A DNA stretch of 49,343 nt from Sphingomonadales bacterium Ga0077557 (GTDB lineage: Bacteria > Pseudomonadota > Alphaproteobacteria > Sphingomonadales > Sphingomonadaceae): NCBI GenBank assembly GCA_001464615.1, contig LNFI01000015.1, positions 1 to 49,343 on the forward strand. The letters run 5' to 3'. The notes below the pieces were generated by a model. It worked only from the letters and a program-made list of their open reading frames with translations, had not been told where the DNA came from and did not search any database. Position 1 is the first letter of the stretch, and each line of letters begins with the position of its first letter. Position numbers and translations under genes: made by a program. Shown piece after piece: positions 16,170-25,300 of this stretch.

Positions 16170-17486
16170 CTACATATGGCTGAGCAGCACCTTGATCGGG
16201 ATGAACGCAAAGGCGATCGAGCTATCGGCAACCCCGTAGGGCAGGAACAGCGATTCGCCGTGCCGCATCGCCCCGCAGCTATAGACGACATTGGGGACAT
16301 AGCCCTCACGATCCTGATCGGCAGCGGCGAGGATCGGCTCGCGGGTGCGCCCGATCACCTTTGATGGATCGGCCTTGTCGAGCAAGACGGCGCCAATCGA
16401 GTATTTGCGCATCGCGCCAACGCCGTGCGTCAGCAGCAACCAGCCCTCATCAAGCTCGATCGGCGAGCCGCAATTGCCGATCTGCACCAATTCCCAGGGG
16501 TAAGCCGGCGTCATCAGCAGCTGCCCCTCATTCCAGTGGGTCAGATGATCAGAGCGCAGCAAAAACAGATTCTCGCCATCCTGCCGGCCGATCATCATAT
16601 AACAGCCGTCGACCATGCGCGGGAACAGCGCCATGCCCTTGTTGCGCGCGGCACTACCCGTCATCGGCACCAAATCAAACGCCCGGAAATCGCGCGTCCG
16701 CATCAGCTCGGACTGGATTATCGAGCCGTTATACGCGGTATAGGTACCAAGCCACTCAATGCTGCCATCTTCATGGCAAAACTGGACCAGGCGCAGGTCT
16801 TCCAGCCCCTTTGACTGGGCCTGGGTGATCGGAAAGATGACGGTGCCCGAAAGCGTGCTGTCGCGGTGGCGGTGCACCGTTACCGGGCCAGTCGGCATCA
16901 CCATTTCCTCGCGGTCGGTGGTATCGGTGGCGGTTGCAAAAGGCGGTTCGGGGGCGAGTTTCAGTTCATTCTTGTTGGTGATGATCCCTTCGCGAAAGGC
17001 AATGGACGAAATATGCCCCTCACCCACTGCGCGCATCGACATCAGCAGCCGTTGCGATCCAGGCGGCATGCCGCTCTGGTCGAAATGCGGCACGACACTG
17101 GGATTCATGAGCGCGGCGGCGGCATAGCTATATTCATGGCAAAAATAGGCACCGATCAGCTGGCGTCGCTCGTCATCAATCTGGCTGCCGTCAAGATCAA
17201 GCAACGCTTCGATCTGGGCATAGCGCGTCATGAACACGCGCCGTGTTTGCCAGTGGCGGGCCTCAAAATCCTTGAGCACGATTTCCAGCTCGGCGCGGGT
17301 CTGGGCGCGGCTCATCGCCAAAACTTCCTGCACCAATCGCGCCGTGCGGCTGGGGGCGCTGCCATTGGCCTGCCAGGCAAGGTGGAACGGGCGCACAACG
17401 ACGCGCGACGGATCAGCGTGAAGCCGCAAACGGTGATTGAAAACGTCTAACACTGGCTGGCGCGGCCCCTGAAACGATCCGGTCAA
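16170..17486 (-). CDS. GH130-family beta-mannoside phosphorylase or hydrolase
   Basis: A five-bladed propeller enzyme of the GH130 family, about 438 residues. Known members cleave beta-mannosides by phosphorolysis, or hydrolysis in some subgroups. Signature stretches are NPSVVPHFDQSG with LMSMRAVGEGHISS, then YTAYNGS, then GSPIELDEGWLLLTHGVG near 330-350. No signal peptide is visible, so it acts in the cytoplasm. The start is uncertain: TTG at 17486, or GTG at 17453 from which family similarity begins. The gene lies 47 bases downstream of the GT4 fusion and is probably in one operon with it, which suggests joint synthesis and turnover of a mannose-containing glycan. The exact substrate is not visible. 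Confidence 0.82.
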   Translation of the reverse strand: MTGSFQGPRQPVLDVFNHRLRLHADPSRVVVRPFHLAWQANGSAPSRTARLVQEVLAMSRAQTRAELEIVLKDFEARHWQTRRVFMTRYAQIEALLDLDGSQIDDERRQLIGAYFCHEYSYAAAALMNPSVVPHFDQSGMPPGSQRLLMSMRAVGEGHISSIAFREGIITNKNELKLAPEPPFATATDTTDREEMVMPTGPVTVHRHRDSTLSGTVIFPITQAQSKGLEDLRLVQFCHEDGSIEWLGTYTAYNGSIIQSELMRTRDFRAFDLVPMTGSAARNKGMALFPRMVDGCYMMIGRQDGENLFLLRSDHLTHWNEGQLLMTPAYPWELVQIGNCGSPIELDEGWLLLTHGVGAMRKYSIGAVLLDKADPSKVIGRTREPILAAADQDREGYVPNVVYSCGAMRHGESLFLPYGVADSSIAFAFIPIKVLLSHM

Positions 17487-17533
17487 CCCGATCGGTTAAA
17501 TTGATCCCATCAAAGCGCTGCCCAACATGATGG

Positions 17534-19807
17534 CTATGCAACGGCCCTGGTGGGTCCTGCCACGGATTCGGCCAAGGTTGATAGCGACGAAATCGTGCAC
17601 GACGCCAATTGCAGCGCCAAAATCGATTCAGCCCCCTGGTTGCGATTGATGCCGGTTGGCGTCAGCCCATCAAAACAGCCCCCGTCCTGCACCGTCGCCA
17701 GCGCCAGATCGAGATCGTTCAGCCCCAGGAACCAATGATAAGCCCGGTGCGCTTCGTCGATCCAGCGGCGTTCGCCCGTCGCTTCAAATGCTGCGGCACA
17801 GGCATCCGCCGTCGCCTGTGCTTCCAAAGGTTGCTGATCGAACAACAGGGGCGGGGCAAAGGGTCGGCCAAAACTTTCGGTGCCCACCGCTCGGAAACGC
17901 CCCTCGGGCGATGTTTGCCGCGCCATGATCCAGTCCAGCGTGTTGACGCCAGTTTCAACAAGATCAGCCCGGCCGAGCGCTTGTCCAGCGCGGATCATCG
18001 CTTCGGGCAGCCGGGCATTATCATAGGCAAGGACGATTTCGAACCATTCCCATACCGGCCGCCGCGCCGCATTGAGCAAGGCGAGATGATCGGCGCTGAA
18101 TCGCTCCAGGATGATCCGTGCCAGCGCATGACCGGGGTGGCAGTCAAGCATTTCTGCAGCGCCCAGCATCGCAAAGGCCTGCGCCCTGGGGCTACCCAGT
18201 TCGAGTGCCATCGACGCTGTTTGATCGAACAGCGCCGCGGCCCAATCGCGGTGCTTCAATTGCCGCGCATAGCGAACCGTCGTGCCAAGCGCCCAAAGCG
18301 TGCGGCCGTTCGAATCCTCCGATCCAGCTTCTTCGCACCAGCTCCGATCGAAATTCATAAAATTGCGAAAGCGCTGCGCTTCGGGGTTCCAGGCATGCTG
18401 AATGAACGAGGCGTAGATCGTCGTCCATTTATCGCGCGCCACGTCATCAAGCACATCCATCCGCCCGACTAACATCAGCGCGCGGGCATTATCGTCGATG
18501 CAATAGCCATGGTGACGATCGGGAATTGAATAGATTGAATGCTGCAACATGCCGGTCGAATCGCTCATCCGCTCAACGGCGGCGAAATCAGGGTCGAGCG
18601 GGGTCAGCGGGGCGACGGGGCTTGGCAAGCGGCACGGCTTTGCCGCGATCATCGTTGCAATCTCGCGCAGCGCGGCTTCGGCGAGCTGAGACCACAGCAT
18701 CGTCCTTCCCCGCGCATAAGTGCGCGCGGCCAATCGCTCGCGATTGCCATCATTGCCGAGCAGCGCGACGATCTCACGCGCAAAGCCCGCAGAATCGCCG
18801 AAATCCACCAGCACGCCATGGCCATCGGCCAGGATTTCGGTGGCATGCACATAAGGAGTTGAGACCACTGCCTTGCCGACACCGACGGCATAGGAAAGCG
18901 TGCCCGAGGTAATCTGTGCCGGATTGATATAGGGCGTGGCATAGATATCTGCGGCTTGCAGATAATCGATCAGATGTTCGTGCTCGACAAAGGCGTCAAT
19001 GAATTGGACGTGATCGGTCACGCCGCGTGCCGCCGCCTGTGCCTTTAGCCGCTCACGATAGGCTTCGCCTTCATGCGCGACGAGATTGGGGTGAGTTGCG
19101 CCCAGCACAATATAGAGCGTGTCAGGCTGCGCAGCGACGATCGCCGGCAGGGCATCGATCATCGTCTCAATGCCCTTGCTTGGGGCCAGCAAGCCAAAGG
19201 TCAGCACCGTCCTTCGGCCTTCCCAGCCGAAACGGGGCTTGAAAACCGCGGGATCAGCCAGCGGGCGATCCGGCACCCCGTGCGGGATCATCACCACGGC
19301 CTTGCCGCCGACACCGTGAATACGCTGCAAGATATCCCGGCCCTTTTCGGCCATGACGATCACGCGGGAGGCGCGACGCAGCAACCCCTCCAGCACGCGC
19401 CGCTGATCGGCATTGGGTCGTTCAAGAATGGTGTGCAATGTGACGATAACGGGCAGCGAGAGCCGATCGAGCAGGCCCAGAATGAAATCGCCGGCAACGC
19501 CGCCAAAAATCCCATATTCGTGCTGCAGCCACACCGCTTGGGCACCGCTTGCCTCGATCGATCGGGCCGCAGCCAGATAGCTCGACCGGTCATTCTGGGC
19601 GATCGAAGCGGTGACGGCGGCGGGGTAATCATATCGGCCGGGATAATCGTCCATGGCATAAACATCGACGACCAGATCGGGGGCGGCGGCTTTCAGCGCT
19701 TCGAAAACATCCGTCGTGTAGGTGGCAATCCCGCATTGGCGGGGCAGGAAGTTACCGATCAGGGCCAGATGCTTGATATGCGAAATCCTGTCGATTGCAT
19801 CGGTCAT
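17534..19807 (-). CDS. GT4 glycosyltransferase fused to an alpha/alpha-barrel-like domain
   Basis: A 757-residue two-part protein. Residues about 10-385 are a GT-B glycosyltransferase of family 4, with IGNFLPRQCGIATYT, QHEYGIFGG, IPHGVPD, LTFGLLAPSKGIETMI and SGTLSYAVGVGKAVVST. Residues about 400-750 are helical and look like an (alpha/alpha)6 barrel, with PDRHHGYCIDDNARAL, FMNFDRSW, SNGRTLWALGTT and GAESILALQLA. The C-terminal part may bind or process the sugar chain. No membrane segment is seen. The start at 19807 has GAAGGG upstream; a longer frame to 19846 is less likely. Acceptor and donor are not visible; the GH130 neighbour suggests a mannosyl glycan. Confidence 0.82.
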   Translation of the reverse strand: MTDAIDRISHIKHLALIGNFLPRQCGIATYTTDVFEALKAAAPDLVVDVYAMDDYPGRYDYPAAVTASIAQNDRSSYLAAARSIEASGAQAVWLQHEYGIFGGVAGDFILGLLDRLSLPVIVTLHTILERPNADQRRVLEGLLRRASRVIVMAEKGRDILQRIHGVGGKAVVMIPHGVPDRPLADPAVFKPRFGWEGRRTVLTFGLLAPSKGIETMIDALPAIVAAQPDTLYIVLGATHPNLVAHEGEAYRERLKAQAAARGVTDHVQFIDAFVEHEHLIDYLQAADIYATPYINPAQITSGTLSYAVGVGKAVVSTPYVHATEILADGHGVLVDFGDSAGFAREIVALLGNDGNRERLAARTYARGRTMLWSQLAEAALREIATMIAAKPCRLPSPVAPLTPLDPDFAAVERMSDSTGMLQHSIYSIPDRHHGYCIDDNARALMLVGRMDVLDDVARDKWTTIYASFIQHAWNPEAQRFRNFMNFDRSWCEEAGSEDSNGRTLWALGTTVRYARQLKHRDWAAALFDQTASMALELGSPRAQAFAMLGAAEMLDCHPGHALARIILERFSADHLALLNAARRPVWEWFEIVLAYDNARLPEAMIRAGQALGRADLVETGVNTLDWIMARQTSPEGRFRAVGTESFGRPFAPPLLFDQQPLEAQATADACAAAFEATGERRWIDEAHRAYHWFLGLNDLDLALATVQDGGCFDGLTPTGINRNQGAESILALQLASCTISSLSTLAESVAGPTRAVA

Positions 19808-20591
19808 GCGCGCGCCCTTCAGAGAGCGCAACGATCGCGGGTGCACTTACCCTTCGTTGCAAACCCTCGAGTCGACCTAACGGGTTAACGGCAATATGGT
19901 TGCACCTATGATGCAGCGCAGCATGAAACTGCGGTGATGCGTTGCCCAATCACGGTCCAGTCGCGGCCCAAACGCGAACGAGGTCATGAACCCATAAACG
20001 ATCGCTTTCGGCACGCGGGCTAAATGATCGAAACTGGCGGGTTTCGGCCTGGCCGGTTTTGGGCTGCACCAGCGACAACTAGACATTGAACCGTCGAAGT
20101 TCGAGTTAAGGCCCGAACAACTTGGCGCTGTCAGACCATAGCTTGGCTGCCACTGCATCGTCGCGAGCAAGCATGGACCGGTCGGGCCAAGTAGGCTTGC
20201 CACGACGAAGCGCCATATACACACGCGTGTTGTTAATCGATCCGCCTGCTATCCCAGCAAGCGTAAACCGGCAGCGGCTCGACATCGATTTCATCTGAAG
20301 ATTTCGCAAAAGAGGCGAGCGAACAAGCTTTTGCGGCGTTTCACCTGCCGTAAGCGACGTTCCGGGTCTTGTCGATCCGCTCAGCAATTCTGAGCACCTG
20401 TCGCGTGTCATATGGGCTGCGGGTCACGGTCTGGTCGTCCTGTCCCGATCAAGGGCCGAAGCGCTACCGGAGTCGATTGAAGTTTATGCCGACGCGGTAT
20501 TTTACGGACTTCTGCGTAGAAACTGAGTCCGCCTCTGATGCCCACAGCGCGGTAGCCAAAATAAAGGTCGAAAAGGTTGGCAAAAGTCGCT
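19808..20591. other. Gene-free stretch between the GT4 fusion and the fucosidase
   Basis: About 780 bases without a supportable gene. The first 90 bases should hold the promoter of the minus-strand GT4 gene. The rest, especially 20100-20590, looks less GC-rich than its surroundings. Frames of up to about 115 codons occur on both strands, but none has a recognised family, a good ribosome-binding site or sphingomonad-like codon use. One minus-strand frame (20408-20605) faintly resembles the last strands of a beta-barrel receptor, but too weakly to call. The stretch may be decayed DNA left by an insertion. Confidence 0.5.
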
Positions 20592-21941
20592 TCAGCTCCG
20601 GACATAAACTGTCGGGCTACACGCGCCCGAACCGGGCAGAAGCTTCCATGTGATGCCCGTCAGCGGGCCTCCGTGATCAAAAGAGAGCGGTTCTGTGCCG
20701 CAATCGAGGGCGATGGCGTAGACATCGGAGCCGCGCGTGGTGAAGCGAACATTTCTTCCGTCTTCGGCTCGTGCCGCTGCAACGATCCAGGGTCGGGTTC
20801 CATAGATCGCGTCGCCATTGATCTTCAGCCATGCGCCGACCGCCTGTAGTCGTTCAACTTGCATGGGGCACAAAGTTCCATCGCCGCGCGGGCCGACATT
20901 GAGAAGAAGATTGCCGCCATGCGCGACGCAATCGACCAGCTGACGCAGGATTACATCTGCACTCATCAGGTCCGTGTCGGCTTCCTGCCGATTGTAGCCA
21001 AAGCTCGACCCGATACCGCGGGTCGCTTCCCACTTCTTCTCGAACGATGTCGCCGCTGGCGCGTATTCAGGCGTGATCACGTCGTAATGCGCGGGCGGCG
21101 GAACACGGTGCTGCTTGAGATACCCGAACATCGCCCTCATGCGTGCGGTGCGGTCAGCATCGCTGCCATCGAGCAGGTCGCGTGCCGCCAACCAGCGGTC
21201 ATTCACCAGACCATCTGCGTTCGCATTATAATGCGCCGCGCAGACCTCAAGCATCGAGGCTTCGGTCGGAAATCCGATGTCATTCCAAAGATAATCGGGC
21301 TGGTAGTTCGCGATCAGCTCTAGGTAATGATCGCGGCAATAGTCGTCATAGCCATCATCGTGCGGCATCGATGCGAACATCGCGGCAAGATTATCGACGC
21401 GATCCGGGTTGAACGTCCAGTCGAGCCCACCGGAGTAATAGGTGCCGAACCGCAACCCTGCAGCGCGAACCGCCGAAGCGACCTTGGAAACGACATCGGT
21501 CGGGCTTTGCCAGCCGCTCCGAAATGGGTTCGGATGCCGGCTTGGCCAGAGCAGATAACCGTCATGATGCTTGGTGACGAGCGTGACATAGCGCGCGCCA
21601 CTGTCACGAAAGGCATCCGCCCAATCAGCCACCGGTAGCGCGGCCGCAGCGGCTTCGAACGGTTTCGCAAAGTCGCTATAGGGGGCGTCACCGTAATGGG
21701 TTCGGTGGAACGAAGCAGTGTTTGAGTCGTCAAATTTAAGGGTGTTCTCATACCATTCGGCGTAGCGGTTTGAGCGCATCATATCGGGCGCCATCGGGTC
21801 CGGATGCGCACCAAGCGGTGCAAAAGCCGGGATCGAATACAGCCCCCAATGGATAAAGATGCCAAACTTTGCGTCGTCGAACCAAGATGGCAGCGGGTGT
21901 CCCGAAAGGCTCTTGATCGTCGGACCGTAAATCAGGCTCAT
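20592..21941 (-). CDS. Alpha-L-fucosidase, GH29 family
   Basis: Removes alpha-linked L-fucose from oligosaccharides. The protein has 449 residues. The catalytic (beta/alpha)8 domain begins with WFDDAKFGIFIHWGLYSIPAF and includes the KHHDGY loop at 124-129. The nucleophile Asp221 sits in YLWNDIGFP; the acid/base is not certain. NLLLNVGPRGDG near 350 marks the end of the barrel. No signal peptide is visible, so the enzyme may be cytoplasmic. The C-terminal beta domain ends abruptly at VYVRS and looks about 20-40 residues short, so the tail may be truncated. It stands alone between two gene-free stretches with no fucose-use genes nearby, which suggests acquisition. Confidence 0.85.
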   Translation of the reverse strand: MSLIYGPTIKSLSGHPLPSWFDDAKFGIFIHWGLYSIPAFAPLGAHPDPMAPDMMRSNRYAEWYENTLKFDDSNTASFHRTHYGDAPYSDFAKPFEAAAAALPVADWADAFRDSGARYVTLVTKHHDGYLLWPSRHPNPFRSGWQSPTDVVSKVASAVRAAGLRFGTYYSGGLDWTFNPDRVDNLAAMFASMPHDDGYDDYCRDHYLELIANYQPDYLWNDIGFPTEASMLEVCAAHYNANADGLVNDRWLAARDLLDGSDADRTARMRAMFGYLKQHRVPPPAHYDVITPEYAPAATSFEKKWEATRGIGSSFGYNRQEADTDLMSADVILRQLVDCVAHGGNLLLNVGPRGDGTLCPMQVERLQAVGAWLKINGDAIYGTRPWIVAAARAEDGRNVRFTTRGSDVYAIALDCGTEPLSFDHGGPLTGITWKLLPGSGACSPTVYVRS

Positions 21942-22402
21942 GCCTATGCCATAGCAATCCGCAAGTGCGCAGGCCAGTGGTGAGTGGGCATTGTGTCCAC
22001 TCGATCGCAGCCACTTAAGAAGCTAAACTCGCCAGCCCTCTAAGTTGCGAATGGAGGACAGCTTTCAGGGCTGCAAATTAGTGTCGCAGATGACCGCCTC
22101 TGGGCGAAATCGGCCAATCCTTTCCTACAATAGCGAGTCCTGCTACACGTCCCTGGCTCTTTCACACCGTCGACCGTCTTCACTTCGCCATTGGGAAGCA
22201 CTGCCTGCCGCGCCAAAGGGCTGCCCCCTGACGACGATCTGGCGAAACCATCGCATCAGTGCGAACATTCGTGAACATTCGCATCCGGGCCCAGCCCGAA
22301 CCCCAACCTCAATAAACGTCCGCCCGCAGACCAGTCATCGGATCATTTGAATGGCGCAGTGTGCGGCGCTTGCCGACAGGCCGTTTCTTATAAGTCTACC
22401 GC
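21942..22402. other. Gene-free stretch with the second GAACATT repeat
   Basis: About 460 bases with no supportable gene. It should contain the promoter of the minus-strand fucosidase gene near its left side. The GAACATT double-repeat lies at 22253-22285. The remaining frames are short, lack ribosome-binding sites and match nothing I recognise. Confidence 0.45.
22253..22285. repeat. GAACATT double-repeat, copy 2
   Basis: GAACATT occurs at 22263 and 22273, again 10 bases apart, inside a 33-base block with about 26 identities to 115-147. The best-conserved words are TCAG on the left and GAACATTCGC in the middle. Both copies lie in gene-poor DNA next to suspected insertions. Function unknown; an integration target or a protein-binding site are both possible. 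Confidence 0.45.
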
Positions 22403-22855
22403 CTAGCCGCGCCCGCGATATCCGGGCACGTCCTGCGCGGGGATCCACACCCCAGCTGGTGGCGCGCCGCTCTGCCAGAAGACATCAATGGGAATGCCGC
22501 CGCGCGGATACCAATAGCCGCCGATTCGCAGCCAAAGCGGCTGCATCTCGCGATAAAGCCGCTCGCCGATGCCAACGGTGCAATCTTCGTGAAAGGCCTG
22601 ATGATTGCGAAAGGCGCCGAGAAACAGCTTGAGCGATTTCGATTCGACGATCGTTGCCGCCGGCACATAATCAATCACCAGATGCGCAAAATCGGGCTGC
22701 CCCGTTACCGGGCAGAGCGAGGTGAATTCGGGCACGGCAAACCGCACCATATAGGTGCTGTCGCATCGCGGATTGGGTACATAATCGAGCACTGCCGTCT
22801 CGGGCGATGCTGGCAATGCACTCGTCTGGCCAAGGAATTTGGGTGTCATCACCAT
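22403..22855 (-). CDS. queF: NADPH-dependent 7-cyano-7-deazaguanine reductase
   Basis: Reduces preQ0 to preQ1 in queuosine synthesis. At 150 residues it is the single-domain (YkvM-like) form. The catalytic Cys48 is in [13 protein letters not shown], and the NADPH-binding motif [15 protein letters not shown] follows near 70-85. The later HEDC and GGIPIDVFW segments are typical. The start is ATG at 22855, or ATG at 22849; neither has a strong ribosome-binding site. It is transcribed divergently from sseA and has no other queuosine genes beside it. Confidence 0.95.
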   Translation of the reverse strand: MVMTPKFLGQTSALPASPETAVLDYVPNPRCDSTYMVRFAVPEFTSLCPVTGQPDFAHLVIDYVPAATIVESKSLKLFLGAFRNHQAFHEDCTVGIGERLYREMQPLWLRIGGYWYPRGGIPIDVFWQSGAPPAGVWIPAQDVPGYRGRG

Positions 22856-23024
22856 GCACTTATCGCGGGAAAACCCGAAAGGAAATGATGCTGCTGCCGA
22901 TCATGCCCTTGCCATCGGACAGACTGATCACCAGTGAATGTTCTTGCATCTCAGGCCCTAGATCGTCTCGACGACGGGCATAGTGACCGCTAGGGAGTGC
23001 CCAACAGGATTCCGGGAGAAGATA

Positions 23025-23864
23025 ATGGACGCGTTGGTAACGACCGAATGGCTGGCAGGCGAGTTGAATGCGACTGATCTGCGGATCGTCGATGCGAGCT
23101 ATTTCCTGGCGGATAGTGGCCGCAATGCTGCTGCAGAATATGAAGCCGCGCATATTCCCGGCGCCGTTTTCATGGATCTGGCAGAGATTGCCGATACATC
23201 GAGCACGCTGCCGATGATGCTGCCCTCGCCCGAAAAATTCGCCAGCCGCATGCAGTCGCTTGGACTGGGCGATGGCAGCCGCATCGTCCTTTACGACGAT
23301 TCGCCGCTGCATACCGCTGCCCGCGCCTGGTGGATGCTGCGGACCTTTGGCGCGCATGATGTCGCCATTCTCGACGGCGGCATCGCCAAATGGAAGGCGG
23401 AAGGACGCGAAACGAAGAGCGGCAAGGAAAGCCTGCGCCACCGCCACTTCACGGTGTGGGCGGACGACAAGGGCCTGCGGACGCTGGCGCAGATGAAGGC
23501 CAATGTCGACACCAGCGCCGAACAGGTAATGGACGCGCGGTCAGCGGCGCGCTTCACGGGCCAGGAGCCCGATCCCCGCCCCGCGACGATGCCCGGCCAT
23601 ATCCCTGGTTCAAAGAACATCCCTTATGGCCAGATTTTCAATGCTGATGGCACATGGAAGCAAGGCGATGCCCTGAAAGCCGTTTATACCGATGTCGGCA
23701 TTGACCTCTCACGGCCGCTGGTCGGCACCTGCGGATCGGGCATCACGGCCGCCGTGCTGGTGTTCGGCGCGCATCTGCTGGGCAATGAAGCCGCGCTATA
23801 TGACGGCAGCTGGTCTGAATGGGGTGCCGATCTCTCAACGCCAAAGGCCATGGGCCCGGCATGA
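23025..23864 (+). CDS. sseA: 3-mercaptopyruvate (or thiosulfate) sulfurtransferase
   Basis: A two-domain rhodanese of 279 residues. The inactive N-terminal domain covers about 5-125 (VDASYFLAD, GAVFMDLAEIAD, YDDSPLHTAARAWWMLRTFG). The C-terminal domain carries the active Cys236 in CGSGITA; this CG[ST]G form is usual for mercaptopyruvate rather than thiosulfate use. It transfers sulfur from 3-mercaptopyruvate to acceptors. GGGAGAAG supports the ATG at 23025. Its stop overlaps the start of metC by 4 bases (ATGA), so the pair is coupled and both act in cysteine and methionine sulfur handling. Confidence 0.92.
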   Translation: MDALVTTEWLAGELNATDLRIVDASYFLADSGRNAAAEYEAAHIPGAVFMDLAEIADTSSTLPMMLPSPEKFASRMQSLGLGDGSRIVLYDDSPLHTAARAWWMLRTFGAHDVAILDGGIAKWKAEGRETKSGKESLRHRHFTVWADDKGLRTLAQMKANVDTSAEQVMDARSAARFTGQEPDPRPATMPGHIPGSKNIPYGQIFNADGTWKQGDALKAVYTDVGIDLSRPLVGTCGSGITAAVLVFGAHLLGNEAALYDGSWSEWGADLSTPKAMGPA

Positions 23865-25051
23865 ACGAAACGGACGACGACCGGCACGGCGACGCGACCC
23901 GCGTCGTCAATGCCGGGCGGCGGCCGGAATGGACGAGCGGTATCGTCAGCCCACCGGTGTGGCGCGCATCGACCATCCTGTATGAGTCGGTTGCCGATCT
24001 GCGCGCGGCCACGCGCGACACGCATCACAAGCTGTTCTACGGGCGGCGCGGTACCCCGACCCAATGGTCGCTGGCCGATGCGCTGACCTCGCTCGAGCCC
24101 GGGGCGGAGGGAACGTTTCTCTATTGTTCGGGCGTCGCGGCGATTGCCGGGGCACTGCTTTCGGTATTGGCACCCGGCGATGAAGTGCTGATGATCGACA
24201 ATGCCTATGATCCCAGCCGATCAATGGCGACCGGCCTGCTCAAGCGCTTCGGGATCAGCACGCGCTTCTATGATCCCATGATCGGGGCAGGCATTGCCGC
24301 GCTGATCGGCGACAAGACGCGGGCCATCCTGATTGAAGCGCCTGGCAGCCTGACATTCGAGGTGCCCGATCTGCCCGCCATCATCGCCGCCGCCAAAGCG
24401 CGCGGCGTGACGACCTTGCTCGACAATACCTGGGCGACGCCGCTTTTCCTGCCGGCAATTGCGATGGGAATCGACTTGTCGATCCTGGCCTGCACCAAAT
24501 ACATTGTCGGCCATTCCGATGCGATGCTGGGATCGGTAACCGCCGGTCCCGGCCATTTTGCTGCCTTGCGCGACACCGCCCACCAGCTTGGCCATATCGC
24601 CAGCCCCGATGATTGCTGGCTGGGGTCGCGGGGCCTGCGGACGATGGCGGTGCGCCTGGCGCATCACCAGCAAAGCGCGCTCGAGATCGCGCATTGGCTT
24701 AAAACTCGCCCGGAGGTGGCGCGGGTTTTCCACCCAGCGCTGCCCGATTGCCCGGGCCAAGCGCATTTCCTGCGCGACTTTAAGGGGTCGTCGGGCTTGT
24801 TCTCGTTCGAACTGCGTGGCGGCGATGAGGATGCCCGTGCCGCCTTGATTGACGGGCTGGCGCTGTTCGGCATTGGCTATAGCTGGGGCGGCTTTGAAAG
24901 CCTGGCGCTGCCGGTTGATCCCCAGCGTTACCGCACCGCGACGACGCCCGACTTTAACGGGCCATTAGTGCGGCTAAGCATCGGGCTGGAGGACCCAGCC
25001 GACCTGATCGCCGATCTGGCCGCCGGGCTGGAGCGCTTTCGCGCGGCGTAG
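23861..25051 (+). CDS. metC: Cystathionine beta-lyase, PLP-dependent
   Basis: Splits cystathionine to homocysteine, pyruvate and ammonia for methionine synthesis. It is 396 residues, usual for the Cys/Met metabolism PLP family. The cofactor lysine is Lys213 in ACTKYIVGHSD. The phosphate and ring contacts include YCSGVAAI near 88-95 and DNTWATP near 188-194. The C-terminal YSWGGFESL and RLSIGLED are typical of the lyase group. The ATG at 23861 overlaps the sseA stop; a longer frame to 23819 lies inside sseA. Some enzymes of this type also use cysteine, so exclusive specificity is not proven. Confidence 0.92.
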   Translation: MNETDDDRHGDATRVVNAGRRPEWTSGIVSPPVWRASTILYESVADLRAATRDTHHKLFYGRRGTPTQWSLADALTSLEPGAEGTFLYCSGVAAIAGALLSVLAPGDEVLMIDNAYDPSRSMATGLLKRFGISTRFYDPMIGAGIAALIGDKTRAILIEAPGSLTFEVPDLPAIIAAAKARGVTTLLDNTWATPLFLPAIAMGIDLSILACTKYIVGHSDAMLGSVTAGPGHFAALRDTAHQLGHIASPDDCWLGSRGLRTMAVRLAHHQQSALEIAHWLKTRPEVARVFHPALPDCPGQAHFLRDFKGSSGLFSFELRGGDEDARAALIDGLALFGIGYSWGGFESLALPVDPQRYRTATTPDFNGPLVRLSIGLEDPADLIADLAAGLERFRAA

Positions 25052-25166
25052 CTCGCCAAGTGTCCCGCGCGCGTCGTTCAATTGCTTCGCTGCGCGCGGG
25101 GTGACGATCAACAGGTCACGGGCGATCGCTTAGAGTCTGATGACTTTGGATTGGACCAACCCAAAC

Positions 25167-25249
25167 CCCGTTCGCCCTGAGCGAAGTCGAAGGGCATGCG
25201 GATCGCGTGGGCTTCGACTTCCCCCGGACCTGATCCGGGGCCGAACGGG
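25167..25249. repeat. Three-armed palindromic repeat in the metC/bamF-like interval
   Basis: Outer arms CCCGTTCG (25167-25174) and CGAACGGG (25242-25249) enclose two hairpins: GAAGTCGAAG (25183-25192) with CTTCGACTTC (25212-25221), and CCCCGGA with TCCGGGG (25222-25240). The layout resembles the element inside ileS at 28222-28306, though the sequence differs. It lies between the convergent ends of metC and the bamF-like gene, and could also terminate both. Confidence 0.75.
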
Positions 25250-25300
25250 TATGAGGTTGAAGCGACCTAACGTCATCACGCTCTAGCCGCGACCGCCGAA

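Noticed and set aside
19877..20605. Three short minus-strand frames (19877-20224, 20106-20411, 20408-20605)
   Set aside because: No ribosome-binding sites, no family likeness beyond a very faint barrel-like strand pattern in the last one, and composition unlike neighbouring genes.
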